From Acidobacteriota bacterium (GTDB lineage: Bacteria; Acidobacteriota; Vicinamibacteria; Vicinamibacterales; UBA8438): a DNA stretch of 60,015 bases. Location of the stretch: the NCBI GenBank assembly GCA_009838525.1, contig VXRJ01000027.1, positions 30,954 to 90,968 of the forward strand, in the 5' to 3' direction. The notes beneath the pieces are model-generated. The model was given only the letters and a program-made list of their open reading frames with translations, had not been told where the DNA came from and made no database searches. Made by a program: the position numbers and the translations under genes. This document shows, one piece after another, positions 8,628 to 17,424 of this stretch. Position 1 is the first letter of the stretch. Every line of letters begins with the position of its first letter.

Positions 8628-8647
8628 CGCCGGCGTCCACGCCGGCA
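8628..8647. repeat. REP-like palindromic element, copy 1
   Basis: CGCCGGCGTCCACGCCGGCA forms a 7-bp stem (8629-8635 with 8640-8646) closing a TCCA loop and is followed by GGATT. It is seven bases after a stop codon between convergent genes. A near-identical element with a compensatory G-C to C-G change is at 59866-59885, and a related one at 48811-48828. Confidence 0.6.
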
Positions 8648-8689
8648 GGATTCGCGAGCCCGCCCCGCGGGCGGCAGGCCGTCGTTCTG

Positions 8690-11446
8690 CTACCGCAGGG
8701 TCGCCAGTTCGCTTGCGCTGACCGGCTCCGCCGGCCCGTGGAAGATCGCGTTGAATAGCAGCTTGAACGTCCCGCGCGTCTGCGTGCGGAACGCGATCTG
8801 GCTTCCCATCGTCACCGCGGCGCCCCGCCCGACCCGGAACGCGACGACGTTCGCCTGGTTGCGGAGGAACTCGTCGCCGAGCAGCCAACCGCTCGCCACC
8901 ATGTCATCGTCGTCCGGATAGCGCGAGATCACTTCGGCGTCGACATCGAAGCTGGGCAGCAGGCGATACGCCTGATCGAAACGGAAGAAGACCGGCCAGT
9001 CGTCCGGCATCCCGTAGCCGACCGGATGCCGCGGATTGTGCTCCTGCTTGAGCAGCGTGCCGGGCGAATAGAAGAGTGAGGTCGGATCGACGATCCGGTC
9101 GCGCAGCGCGGTGGCGAGCGACGCGGGGCTGCGGAAGACGTCGCGCAATCGTTCGTCCGCTTCTTGCGCCGTGACCCGCGGCGGGCGCCGAACGTTCGAA
9201 CGGATCGGGGCGCGGCGCGTGCTCCCCATCGGCAGCACCGGCTCGATCGGCAGGTCGAGCAATTCACGCGCCGTCTCTACGGACGACCCCAGCGCGACGA
9301 GTGTGCCGCCGTCCTCGACCCACTGCCGGAGCCGGCGCCAGCCGTCGCGCCCGATGCCGTACGCCCAGCGCCATCTCTCATCGTGACGCCGCGGATTGAG
9401 GCCGTTCACGATCCGGGCGCGGCTCGTGCCGGCCGGGAGAACGATGACGTCGTACTTCTCCTCGAGGTCGCCGTCGAAGTCGACCGACGAAACGACCGCA
9501 TGGTCGAGTTCGTACTTCTCGAAGAGCCACATCATCCAACCGCCCGGCATGTTGTTCGCGGCGCGCCAGAGGCCGACGCGGGTGGGCTCGCGCAGCCGGT
9601 GGCCGTCGACCGGCGGCGCCACGTCGAGTCCTGCCACCACGAGGCCCGTCTCCTCCGCCGTCCGTTCCAGTACCGATGCCGCTTCCCGCGTAGGCGGCAC
9701 CAGCCACGTGCCGGGAGGATGATCGCGACCGGCCACCTCGAACCATTCGGCGGCGCGGTAGATGGGAACCCCTGCCGCCTGCAGCCGCGCCGCCGCCAGG
9801 AACCCGGCGTTCGAACCGGGCGGCATCGCGTAGCCCCACGCCGGCGTCGGAGGCATCGGCATCCGGCGCGGCTCGATGGTCTCCAGACGTTCAAGGTCGG
9901 CCCGGACCGGCTCGTCGATCCGGTCGACATCGACACCCATCAACAGGCCGAGCGTGTGCGCCGTGACATCGTACGGCGGGATCGGCGGACCGCCGTCGTA
10001 ATAACGCAGATCGGGGTAGACCTGCCGCTCCAACATGGTCTTCGCGAACGCCCCGTACGGCTGCGCCAGGTCGATCACCCAGGAGCCGGCCGGGTAGCGC
10101 TCGCCGCCGGCGCTGAACGGCGCCCGCGCGCGATCGATCTCGACTTCGCCAAAGTGCAGGATCTCGAGCAGCTCGTAGGCCGCGAACGGGTCGCGCTGAT
10201 CGGCCGGGACGACGAAGGCGTACGGCGCTTCGTCGCGGTTCACCCAGTCGACATGGACGCGGTGGAAGTTCTCCATCCAGCGCGTGCGGTACTTCGCCAT
10301 GTGTTCCAGCGCGGCGTAGACAACGATCTCGCTGTACTCGACGATGTCACCCAGGCGCCACACCGCCGAGTCGTACGGCGTGGGGAAATTGGTCCTGACC
10401 TGCTGTGGTCCGAGCGGCCGGTTCGGGCCCGCCGGGTTGACGTAGGGATCGGCCAGGTTGGCGCTCGCGATCTCGGTCAGGATGCGCGGCTGCCCGTGGT
10501 ACACCATGTACTGTCGCGCTGGCGTCCAGAGGTCGTACTGGTCGCTGTTGATGACCCCTTTCTTGCCGGCCGCGGTGAGCGCCGCGGTCATCGCGCGGCC
10601 GATCTGCGCCTGCCCCTCCAGGAGGAGCGGGTGGATGTTCGGATCGTGCGGGTCGCGGAACGGCGGAACGAAGATCCTCGCGCCGCGGCTGCTCATCTGG
10701 TGCATGTCGTGCGTGATCTGCGGCTTGAAGTCGCGGTGAATGTCGATGGCGAGCCGCGTTTCCTTCTGCGTGAACATGAACCAGTCACGGTTGTCGTCAT
10801 GACCCGTGTAGCGGTGATACAGGTCCGGATAGACCCGGTTGTAGCCAGTGCCCTTGGTGTCGTACCAGTGGTCGATCACCAGCAACTGGCCGTCCGGGTT
10901 CTGCGACGGCACCAGCAGCACCACGGCGTTGTCGAGAATCTCCCGTATTTCCGGTGATTCCTCGGTAGCCAGACGGTGCGCAATGTTGATAATCACCTGC
11001 CCGGTCCCCACCTCGGTGGAGTGAATCGTGGCGAAGAGGAAATAGAAGGGAACTCCCTCGCGGGTTAGGGCGCGGGCCTCCTCCTCCGTCAGACCGCGCG
11101 GGTCGGCGAGCTGGTGGTTGATCGCGATGAGCCGGTCGAGCCGGTCCAGATTCTCTCTGGCGCTGATGGTGACGAGGACGTACGGGTTGCCGTTGGTTGT
11201 CGTGCCGCGCGGTGTGTAGGTGACGCGGTCGGAGCGACCGGCCAGGTGTTGCAGGTACTCGAGAACCCGCGGATACCGCGCCAGCTCACCGTCCGTCCCA
11301 ATCTCGAAGCCGAAGAACTCCGCCGGCGGCGTGATGCCGTAGCCGGACGCCGGCGCCTGCGCAGACGCCAGCCCCGTGGCGGCAACGAGCAGCCATGTGG
11401 CGGCGGCGAGCGTGACGCTGGCCCGGAAGTTGCGCGTGTGGTGCAC
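8690..11446 (-). CDS. exported M14-family zinc carboxypeptidase with C-terminal GATase-like domain
   Basis: About 918 residues. A signal peptide (TLAAATWLLVAATGLASAQA) precedes an M14 peptidase domain: HSTEVG (about residues 142-147) supplies the first zinc His and Glu, and IDIHRDFKPQITHDMHQM (about 225-245) the third ligand region. The frame runs through to a second half with YDVIVLPAGTSRARIV and WVEDGGTLVALGSSVE, which looks like a class-I-glutamine-amidotransferase-like fold (about 655-745). Much longer than classical carboxypeptidases (~300-400) but typical of acidobacterial secreted M14 proteins. I prefer GTG 11446 because GGGAGG lies seven bases upstream; an in-frame GTG at 11479 would add 11 residues. 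Likely role: periplasmic peptide or cell-wall peptide degradation. Confidence 0.9.
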   Translation of the reverse strand: MHHTRNFRASVTLAAATWLLVAATGLASAQAPASGYGITPPAEFFGFEIGTDGELARYPRVLEYLQHLAGRSDRVTYTPRGTTTNGNPYVLVTISARENLDRLDRLIAINHQLADPRGLTEEEARALTREGVPFYFLFATIHSTEVGTGQVIINIAHRLATEESPEIREILDNAVVLLVPSQNPDGQLLVIDHWYDTKGTGYNRVYPDLYHRYTGHDDNRDWFMFTQKETRLAIDIHRDFKPQITHDMHQMSSRGARIFVPPFRDPHDPNIHPLLLEGQAQIGRAMTAALTAAGKKGVINSDQYDLWTPARQYMVYHGQPRILTEIASANLADPYVNPAGPNRPLGPQQVRTNFPTPYDSAVWRLGDIVEYSEIVVYAALEHMAKYRTRWMENFHRVHVDWVNRDEAPYAFVVPADQRDPFAAYELLEILHFGEVEIDRARAPFSAGGERYPAGSWVIDLAQPYGAFAKTMLERQVYPDLRYYDGGPPIPPYDVTAHTLGLLMGVDVDRIDEPVRADLERLETIEPRRMPMPPTPAWGYAMPPGSNAGFLAAARLQAAGVPIYRAAEWFEVAGRDHPPGTWLVPPTREAASVLERTAEETGLVVAGLDVAPPVDGHRLREPTRVGLWRAANNMPGGWMMWLFEKYELDHAVVSSVDFDGDLEEKYDVIVLPAGTSRARIVNGLNPRRHDERWRWAYGIGRDGWRRLRQWVEDGGTLVALGSSVETARELLDLPIEPVLPMGSTRRAPIRSNVRRPPRVTAQEADERLRDVFRSPASLATALRDRIVDPTSLFYSPGTLLKQEHNPRHPVGYGMPDDWPVFFRFDQAYRLLPSFDVDAEVISRYPDDDDMVASGWLLGDEFLRNQANVVAFRVGRGAAVTMGSQIAFRTQTRGTFKLLFNAIFHGPAEPVSASELATLR

Positions 11447-11541
11447 GAACGGCCTCCCGTGGTTTCGGAGCCTCGACACAGGCCTAAAAGGCGCAGAATA
11501 TCACGCGCCACGCCCTCCTATATGCTTGAGGCGGAGACGCC

Positions 11542-12921
11542 ATGACGAGACGCCCCATGTTCACCTCATTGTGCCTCGCGGCAGTATTCCACTTGCTCGC
11601 CCCGGCCGCGGAAGCGCAGGACGCGTCCGACGTGCGGCACCGGGTCCCTGCCGAGTTCATGAGCTACCTCGGCGCCGACTGGCTGGAACGGGCCGAGCGC
11701 GTTGACGAGGAACAGCCTGAACGCGTGCTCGACGCCATGGAGCTCCGCGCGGGCGACGTGGTGGCGGACGTCGGTTGCGGCTCCGGCTACTACGCTCGCC
11801 GGATTGCACGGCGCGTACAGCCGGGGGGCAGGGTCTACTGCGAGGACATTCAACCGGAGATGCTCGAGATAATGCGCGAGCGGGCGGCCGACGAGGGCGT
11901 TACCGGCATTGAGCCGGTGCTCGGTACGCCCACCGATCCGCGGCTGCCGGCCGGTGCGATCGACTGGGCGGTTATCGCCGACGTCTACCATGAGATGTCC
12001 GAGCCGGAGCCGATGCTCGCCGGCATCCGCGATGCGCTTGCCCCCGGCGGACGCGTGGCCCTGCTGGAGTACCGCGTCGAGGACGGCAGCGGCGACAATA
12101 TAAAGGCCGACCACACGATGTCGGTTCGACAGGTTCTCGCCGAATGGCAGGCGGCGGGCTTCGAGCTGGTGGAGCTGCACGACTTCCTGCCGAGCCAGCA
12201 TCTCTTCTTCTTCCGGGCGGCGGCGGGCGCGGCCGGGAGTTGCGCCGGCGTCTCCGCCAGCGACGTGACGGCGGCGGCAGGGTCCGCTGTCGTCGACTGC
12301 GACCTGTTCGACGCGATCGACGCCGGGCTGGTCGAGGTGGATCCGCGAGGCGCAGGCCGCGAGGCGGTCAACCTGCGCATCCGCCGGACGGGCGGCGGGC
12401 GACTCGTCGTCACGTCGCCCGTGGCCACGTTGCTGGAGGCGGACGGAGCCCGCGACATGATCACCCGCCGTGACGGCTGGATCGTCCTGCGCGACGACGG
12501 CTGGCACGACTGGACATTGCGCGCCGTCGGCCGACAGCGCGACCGCGAGCCGCCCGGCCCGGACGAGCCCCTTCGCCTCCAACCGCCGTCGGCGATTCCC
12601 CGCCTCGCCTCGGTACTCGGCGAGGTGCAGGTCGGCACGTACACGGTCGCCAATTCGCCGACGCTCTATCCGCCCCGGACCCACGTCGTGGAACAGGCGG
12701 CGGTCTGGATCGCGGACGGCGACGCCGACTACGGCTCGATGGAAGAGGCTATTGCCGGCCCGCGCATTCCGCCGCAGTACGCAGCGGCGTTCGCGCTTGT
12801 CTTTCTGGACCGGGCCGGGATCGACGTCACGCGACGGCGGGTCTGGTCCGACCGGGCGCGGATCTTCGACCGGTTGCGCGATCAGGGCCTGAACGTCTGG
12901 TACCAGTTGAAAACGCGATGA
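11542..12921 (+). CDS. exported class I SAM-dependent methyltransferase-like protein, two domains
   Basis: 459 residues. The N-terminus has a Sec signal (LCLAAVFHLLAPAAEAQ). Residues about 45-230 form a class I methyltransferase domain with the SAM motif VADVGCGSGYYARR (about 74-87) and an acidic-loop motif YCEDIQPEML. The second half (about 235-459) has duplicated beta-rich character and is not a domain I recognise. A signal peptide on a SAM-dependent fold is odd because SAM is not expected in the periplasm; either the protein acts before export, or the fold has another job. It overlaps the following quinoprotein gene by ATGA, so the two are made together. The substrate is unknown. Confidence 0.85.
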   Translation: MTRRPMFTSLCLAAVFHLLAPAAEAQDASDVRHRVPAEFMSYLGADWLERAERVDEEQPERVLDAMELRAGDVVADVGCGSGYYARRIARRVQPGGRVYCEDIQPEMLEIMRERAADEGVTGIEPVLGTPTDPRLPAGAIDWAVIADVYHEMSEPEPMLAGIRDALAPGGRVALLEYRVEDGSGDNIKADHTMSVRQVLAEWQAAGFELVELHDFLPSQHLFFFRAAAGAAGSCAGVSASDVTAAAGSAVVDCDLFDAIDAGLVEVDPRGAGREAVNLRIRRTGGGRLVVTSPVATLLEADGARDMITRRDGWIVLRDDGWHDWTLRAVGRQRDREPPGPDEPLRLQPPSAIPRLASVLGEVQVGTYTVANSPTLYPPRTHVVEQAAVWIADGDADYGSMEEAIAGPRIPPQYAAAFALVFLDRAGIDVTRRRVWSDRARIFDRLRDQGLNVWYQLKTR

Positions 12922-14957
12922 GCACGAGGGCGCTGGCGGCGTGGCTGACGGCGGGGTGCCTCACGGTCGTACCGGCGGTCGCGCAGCAGGGAGCCGAAGA
13001 CGGCGAGTGGCGTTCGTACGCCGCCGATGCCTGGGGAACCAAGTACGCGCCCGTCGATCAGGTCACGGCGGAGAACTTCGACGACCTGCAGCTCGCCTGG
13101 CGGTGGCGAAGTGCCGACACGCACCTGCCGCACGAAGACGAACACGGCATCTCGCTGGTTCCCGCGGCGACGCTGTTCGATCGACTGGAGGCCGCCAATC
13201 CCGATCTGTGGCAGACGCGCCCCACGATCTCGCGCCTTTCCGCTACGCCCCTGATGGTGTATGGTGTCCTCTATCTCGCCACGCCGCTGTATCAGGCCGC
13301 TGCGATAGACGCGCGGACCGGCGAAACGCTCTGGATCCACAATCCGCGGGTCTACGAAGCGGGCAGCCCGCCGCTGCCGATGCCTTGGAATCACCGGGGC
13401 GTCGCGTACTGGACGGATCCGGCGACCGGCGCGGCGCGGATCATCTGGGGGACAGGCGACGGCTATCTGACGGCCGTGGATGCCCGGACCGGCATTCTGG
13501 CGTCCGATTTCGGTGACGGCGGCCGAGTCAGCCTCGAGGCGGGGATTCCGCGGGCGCGCGAGAACCCGAGCCGTCTGCCGCCGCCATCGCGGTCGCCGCC
13601 GCTGGTGGTGGGCGACACCATCATCGTCGGATCGTCCGTCCACGACTACCTGACGATGAAGGAGAACGCGCCCGGCTTCGCGCGCGCCTACGACGCGCGG
13701 ACGGGCCGGCATCTCTGGGACTTCCACACCGTCCCGCAGAGCACGGACGAGTACGGCGCGGACACCTGGGCCGACGAGGCGTGGCGCTACTCGGGCAACA
13801 CGAACATCTGGGGAAACATCACCGCGGACCCGGAGTTGGGATATGTCTACCTCGCGAGCAGCACGCCCACATCCGACTATTACGGTGGCCACCGCGTCGG
13901 CGACAACCTGTTCGCCGAGAGCATCATCTGCGTCGACATCGCGACCGGACAGCGCATCTGGCACTACCAGCTCGTGCATCACGGGGTCTGGGACTACGAC
14001 AATCCGACCGGGCCGAACCTGATTGACGTGACGGTGGATGGCCGCGCGATAAGGGGAGTGGCGCAGGTGACGAAGCAAGGCTTCGTCTACGCCTTCGACC
14101 GCGTGACGGGCGAGCCGATCTGGCCGATCGAGGAACGTCCGGTGGCTACCGATACCGATCTGGATGGTGAAGTGCTGGCGCCGACCCAGCCGTTTCCGTC
14201 GAAGCCGCCGCCCTTCGAGTACCAGGGGGTTGCGATTGACGACCTGATCGACTTCACGCCGGAAGTGCGAGAGATGGCGGTGGAGGCGGTGGCGGGGTTC
14301 CGGCTCGGACCGCTCTACACGCCCCTTTCGCTCCGCGGGACGATCTTCCGGCCCCCCGCCGGGGGCGGCGCGAGCTGGTCGGGCGCGGCAGTCGATCCGG
14401 AGACCGGCGTCCTGTACGTCCCGTCGACCAACGGCCACTCGGTAATGCGCTTCCGCGAGCCGGCCCCTGGCGAGAACTCGACGCTCCGGTACATCCTGAG
14501 CCGCGGCGATGCGCCTTTTCTGGACGGCGGTAATCCGCAGCGAACGCCGCGGATGCCGCAAGGCCTGCCGCTCTGGAAGCCGCCGTATTCCCGCATGACG
14601 GCAGTCGACATGAACGCGGGCGAGCATCTGTGGATGGCCCCGCTGGGAGATGGCGACCGCTACCGAAACCATCCACTGCTGCGCCACCTTGATCTTCCGC
14701 CGCTCGGCGGAGACCACAGCCGAAGCGGGCCGTTGCTGACCCGGACGCTATTGGTGCACGCGCTGACGGCCGGTGGCACCCGCGACGGCCCGCGCCTCGT
14801 GGCCTATGACAAGGCGACTGGGGCGGCGCTCGCCTGGGTGGATCTGCCGGGCGGCGCCATCGGAACACCGATGACCTACCTGCTCGACGGGCGGCAGTAT
14901 ATTGCACTCACCGTGGGTGGCGAGTCGCCCTCGCTAGTCGCCTATCGCCTTCCCTGA
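12918..14957 (+). CDS. PQQ-dependent dehydrogenase (quinoprotein, membrane-GDH-like propeller)
   Basis: 679 residues: signal peptide, then an eight-bladed quinoprotein propeller. Family hallmarks include NTNIWGNITADPELGYVYL, HHGVWDYDNPTGPNLIDV and, at the end, GTPMTYLLDGRQYIALTVGG, as in the glucose/quinate dehydrogenase group, but without the N-terminal membrane helices of Gcd and without a fused heme c domain. It should oxidise a sugar or alcohol in the periplasm using PQQ and pass electrons to a separate acceptor. No PQQ biosynthesis gene is in the window. It is translationally coupled to the methyltransferase-like gene upstream (ATGA) and followed after about 60 bases by the double CMD protein. 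Substrate cannot be read from the sequence. Confidence 0.9.
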   Translation: MSTRALAAWLTAGCLTVVPAVAQQGAEDGEWRSYAADAWGTKYAPVDQVTAENFDDLQLAWRWRSADTHLPHEDEHGISLVPAATLFDRLEAANPDLWQTRPTISRLSATPLMVYGVLYLATPLYQAAAIDARTGETLWIHNPRVYEAGSPPLPMPWNHRGVAYWTDPATGAARIIWGTGDGYLTAVDARTGILASDFGDGGRVSLEAGIPRARENPSRLPPPSRSPPLVVGDTIIVGSSVHDYLTMKENAPGFARAYDARTGRHLWDFHTVPQSTDEYGADTWADEAWRYSGNTNIWGNITADPELGYVYLASSTPTSDYYGGHRVGDNLFAESIICVDIATGQRIWHYQLVHHGVWDYDNPTGPNLIDVTVDGRAIRGVAQVTKQGFVYAFDRVTGEPIWPIEERPVATDTDLDGEVLAPTQPFPSKPPPFEYQGVAIDDLIDFTPEVREMAVEAVAGFRLGPLYTPLSLRGTIFRPPAGGGASWSGAAVDPETGVLYVPSTNGHSVMRFREPAPGENSTLRYILSRGDAPFLDGGNPQRTPRMPQGLPLWKPPYSRMTAVDMNAGEHLWMAPLGDGDRYRNHPLLRHLDLPPLGGDHSRSGPLLTRTLLVHALTAGGTRDGPRLVAYDKATGAALAWVDLPGGAIGTPMTYLLDGRQYIALTVGGESPSLVAYRLP

Positions 14958-15017
14958 GTCAGGGCCGCCGTGTCGCATGTAGACTGGGCAGGCACACCGT
15001 CGCCGAGGGAAGTCATC

Positions 15018-15836
15018 ATGACGCTACAGAGGCCACGCCTGTTGATGCCGTTCGCGATTGTCGCCGTTGCCCTGATGGCGGGGAGCTTCTCCGCGTGCGC
15101 CGCCGGGACCGAGTCGGCGGGAGCGGCGCAGGAAGGCGACGTCGTTCCGGCGCAGCCCGTCGACCGGCTCGCCGCCTCGCCCTATATGCGCACGCTGGCG
15201 GACTCGCCGATCTACGACGAGATCTGGGAGCGTCCGCAACTCTCGAAGCGCGACCGGAGCATGATTACGATCGCCGTGTTGCAGGCGCTGGGCCGTGACA
15301 CGGCGCTCCGGATCCACCTCGGGCGCGGCCTCGACCATGGCCTGACGCCGGAGGAACTCTCCGAGATCATCCTGCACGTCAGCTTCTACACGGGCTGGCC
15401 GTCCGGCGTGGACGCGTCGCTTGCGGCCATCGATGTGTTCGCGGAGAGGGGCATCACCCTGGGCGAGCTAACCGGTGCGCCGCCGATGCCGGAGGTCGAA
15501 ACCCCGGCCGGGCTGAGCGACGCTTACGCCGCGGTGCCTCGCCTGGGCGCTCTCCGAAACAGCCTCCTCTACGGCGACGTCTGGGAGCGGCCGTTGCTTT
15601 CGAAGCGCGACCGGAGCCTGATCACAGTAGCCGTCAATCAGTCGCGGTACTTCACGAACGAACTCCGCCTGCACATCGACCGTGCGCTGGATCAGAACGG
15701 CGTTACGCCGCAGGAGCTCTCGGAGGTTGTCCTCCACATCACGTTCTACGCCGGTTGGCCTCCCGCCGTGAACGCGGGGCGCCTGCTGACCGAAGCGCTC
15801 AGGAGCCGTGGAATCGACCTCGCCGAGCTGGAATAG
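15018..15836 (+). CDS. carboxymuconolactone decarboxylase-fold protein, two tandem domains, exported
   Basis: 272 residues from ATG 15018 (an upstream GTG at 14970 would spoil the signal). The leader MTLQRPRLLMPFAIVAVALM ends in FSAC, a weak lipobox, so it may be a lipoprotein. Two CMD domains follow: LSKRDRSMITIAVLQALGRD...EELSEIILHVSFYTGWP and the close copy LSKRDRSLITVAVNQSRYFT...QELSEVVLHITFYAGWPPAVNA. Neither contains the CxxC of AhpD-type peroxidases, so this is the CMD rather than the AhpD type. The tandem copies imply a one-chain version of the usual oligomer. It lies between two quinoprotein genes on the same strand; a role in oxidising aromatic or lactone substrates is possible but unproven. 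Confidence 0.88.
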   Translation: MTLQRPRLLMPFAIVAVALMAGSFSACAAGTESAGAAQEGDVVPAQPVDRLAASPYMRTLADSPIYDEIWERPQLSKRDRSMITIAVLQALGRDTALRIHLGRGLDHGLTPEELSEIILHVSFYTGWPSGVDASLAAIDVFAERGITLGELTGAPPMPEVETPAGLSDAYAAVPRLGALRNSLLYGDVWERPLLSKRDRSLITVAVNQSRYFTNELRLHIDRALDQNGVTPQELSEVVLHITFYAGWPPAVNAGRLLTEALRSRGIDLAELE

Positions 15837-15929
15837 GCCACCGCGTCGACGCGCAGGCCGTGCCGCAACTATCGTGCCGCGCGTGTATGCTTCGCGCGAC
15901 ACCCGGGTGAGCTTCGAGGAGGACGAGAA

Positions 15930-17378
15930 GTGAGACGTCATTGGCAGACACCCCGCTCCGGCGCGGGAATCGCAACGTTCGGACTAATCGTGCTTGGAGC
16001 CGTCGCGCTGTCGGCGGCGGAGAACTGGCCCGCGTTTCGGGGCGGGGACGCGTTGTCGGTGGCGGACGACGACCCGCGGCTGCCCATTACCTGGAGCACG
16101 ACGGAGAACGTTGTCTGGAAGACGCCCATCGACGGGCTCGGGTGGTCTTCGCCCGTTGTGTGGGGCGACCTCATCTTCCTGACGACGGTGGTCAGCGATG
16201 GCGACGAAGAGGAGCCGCGCATGGGCCTCTACTTTCCCTACGGCTCGCCCCAGCACATGCCAGGTGGCCGCTTTCCCGATCCGCAACCGGGCGATCTGTT
16301 GGAGCGCTCGCCGGCGGCGCATCACTGGCTCGTGGTGGCGGTCGACTTCGAGAGCGGGGACGTCGTCTGGACGACGGAGGTGCACGCCGGACCGCCGTTG
16401 TTCGACCGGCACCTGAAGAACACCTACGCGTCATCGACGCCGGTGACCGACGGCGAACGGGTCTACGTCTACTTCGGCAACGTCGGCGTCTATGCCCTCG
16501 ACATGGACGGCCGCGTCGTCTGGGAGCGGCCGTTCGAGCCGGCGGAGACCCGGCTCGGCTGGGGACCGGCCGCCTCGCCGGTGCTGTACGACGACACGCT
16601 CTTCGTCGTGAACGACAACGACGAGGAGTCGTTCGTCGTGGCGCTTAATTCCGCGACCGGTGAGGAACGGTGGTACGTCGCGCGCGACGAGGGAACCAAC
16701 TGGTCGACGCCGTACATCTGGGAGCACGACGGGCGGACGGAGTTGATCACGACCGGCAGCGACCAGGTCCGGTCGTACGACCTCGACGGCAACGAGTTGT
16801 GGCGCTTCCGCGGCATGAACTCCATCACGATCCCGCAGCCGTTCAGTGCGCACGGATTGCTGTACGTCACGTCGGGCTACGTCGGCGACCAGGTGCGGCC
16901 GGTCTACGCCATCCGACCCGGCGCCACGGGGGACATCACGCTGGCGGACGGCGAGAACAGCAGCGATGCGGTGGCCTGGTACGACGACAGCGCCGGACCG
17001 TATCACCCGACACCCCTCGTCTACGGCGACCACTACATCACGCTGCACGACCGCGGATTCTTCACCGTGCACGATGCCCTCACCGGGGAAGAGCGTTACT
17101 TCACCGAGCAGCAGGTCCAGACCCAGGAAGTGCGGCGCCGTATTGCGCCGGGCGCCACCGGCTTCACCGCGTCGCCCTGGGCCTACAACGGGATGGTCTT
17201 CGCGCTGAGCGAGGATGGCGACACCTTCGTGATGGATGCGAATGACCAGTTCCGCGTCGTCGCCACGAATGCGCTCGAGGAAGTGGCGATGTCGACACCC
17301 GCCATCGTTCGGGGCAGCCTCTTGATCCGCACCCGATCCCACCTCTGGCGGTTCACGGACCAGTCCCGCTCGCAGTAG
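15930..17378 (+). CDS. exported PQQ-like beta-propeller protein
   Basis: 482 residues starting at GTG 15930, preceded by GAGGAGGA at a good distance. A signal peptide (FGLIVLGAVALSAAENWP) leads into a WPAFRGGD start typical of acidobacterial and planctomycete PQQ-like repeat proteins. Several W-motif blades follow (VVWKTPIDGLGWSSPVVWGD, GDVVWTTEVHAG, GRVVWERPFEPAE, NELWRFRGMNS). The catalytic dehydrogenase signatures of the neighbour at 12918 are absent, so it is better called a propeller of unknown function (BamB-like fold) than an enzyme. It ends the rightward gene run 11542-17378 and converges on menC. Confidence 0.87.
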   Translation: MRRHWQTPRSGAGIATFGLIVLGAVALSAAENWPAFRGGDALSVADDDPRLPITWSTTENVVWKTPIDGLGWSSPVVWGDLIFLTTVVSDGDEEEPRMGLYFPYGSPQHMPGGRFPDPQPGDLLERSPAAHHWLVVAVDFESGDVVWTTEVHAGPPLFDRHLKNTYASSTPVTDGERVYVYFGNVGVYALDMDGRVVWERPFEPAETRLGWGPAASPVLYDDTLFVVNDNDEESFVVALNSATGEERWYVARDEGTNWSTPYIWEHDGRTELITTGSDQVRSYDLDGNELWRFRGMNSITIPQPFSAHGLLYVTSGYVGDQVRPVYAIRPGATGDITLADGENSSDAVAWYDDSAGPYHPTPLVYGDHYITLHDRGFFTVHDALTGEERYFTEQQVQTQEVRRRIAPGATGFTASPWAYNGMVFALSEDGDTFVMDANDQFRVVATNALEEVAMSTPAIVRGSLLIRTRSHLWRFTDQSRSQ

Positions 17379-17397
17379 AGCGAAACCCCGCCACGGT

Positions 17398-17411
17398 GCG
17401 GGCGCACCCGC
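17398..17411. terminator. short GC hairpin between convergent genes
   Basis: GCGGG (17398-17402) pairs with CCCGC (17407-17411) around a CGCA loop, inside the 46 bases that separate the convergent propeller and menC genes. There is no U-tract, so factor-independent termination is doubtful. Confidence 0.35.
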
Positions 17412-17424
17412 CGGCGCCGGCAGA

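Noticed and set aside
15018-15836. AhpD-type peroxidase
   Set aside because: Both halves lack the CxxC redox pair required for that activity.
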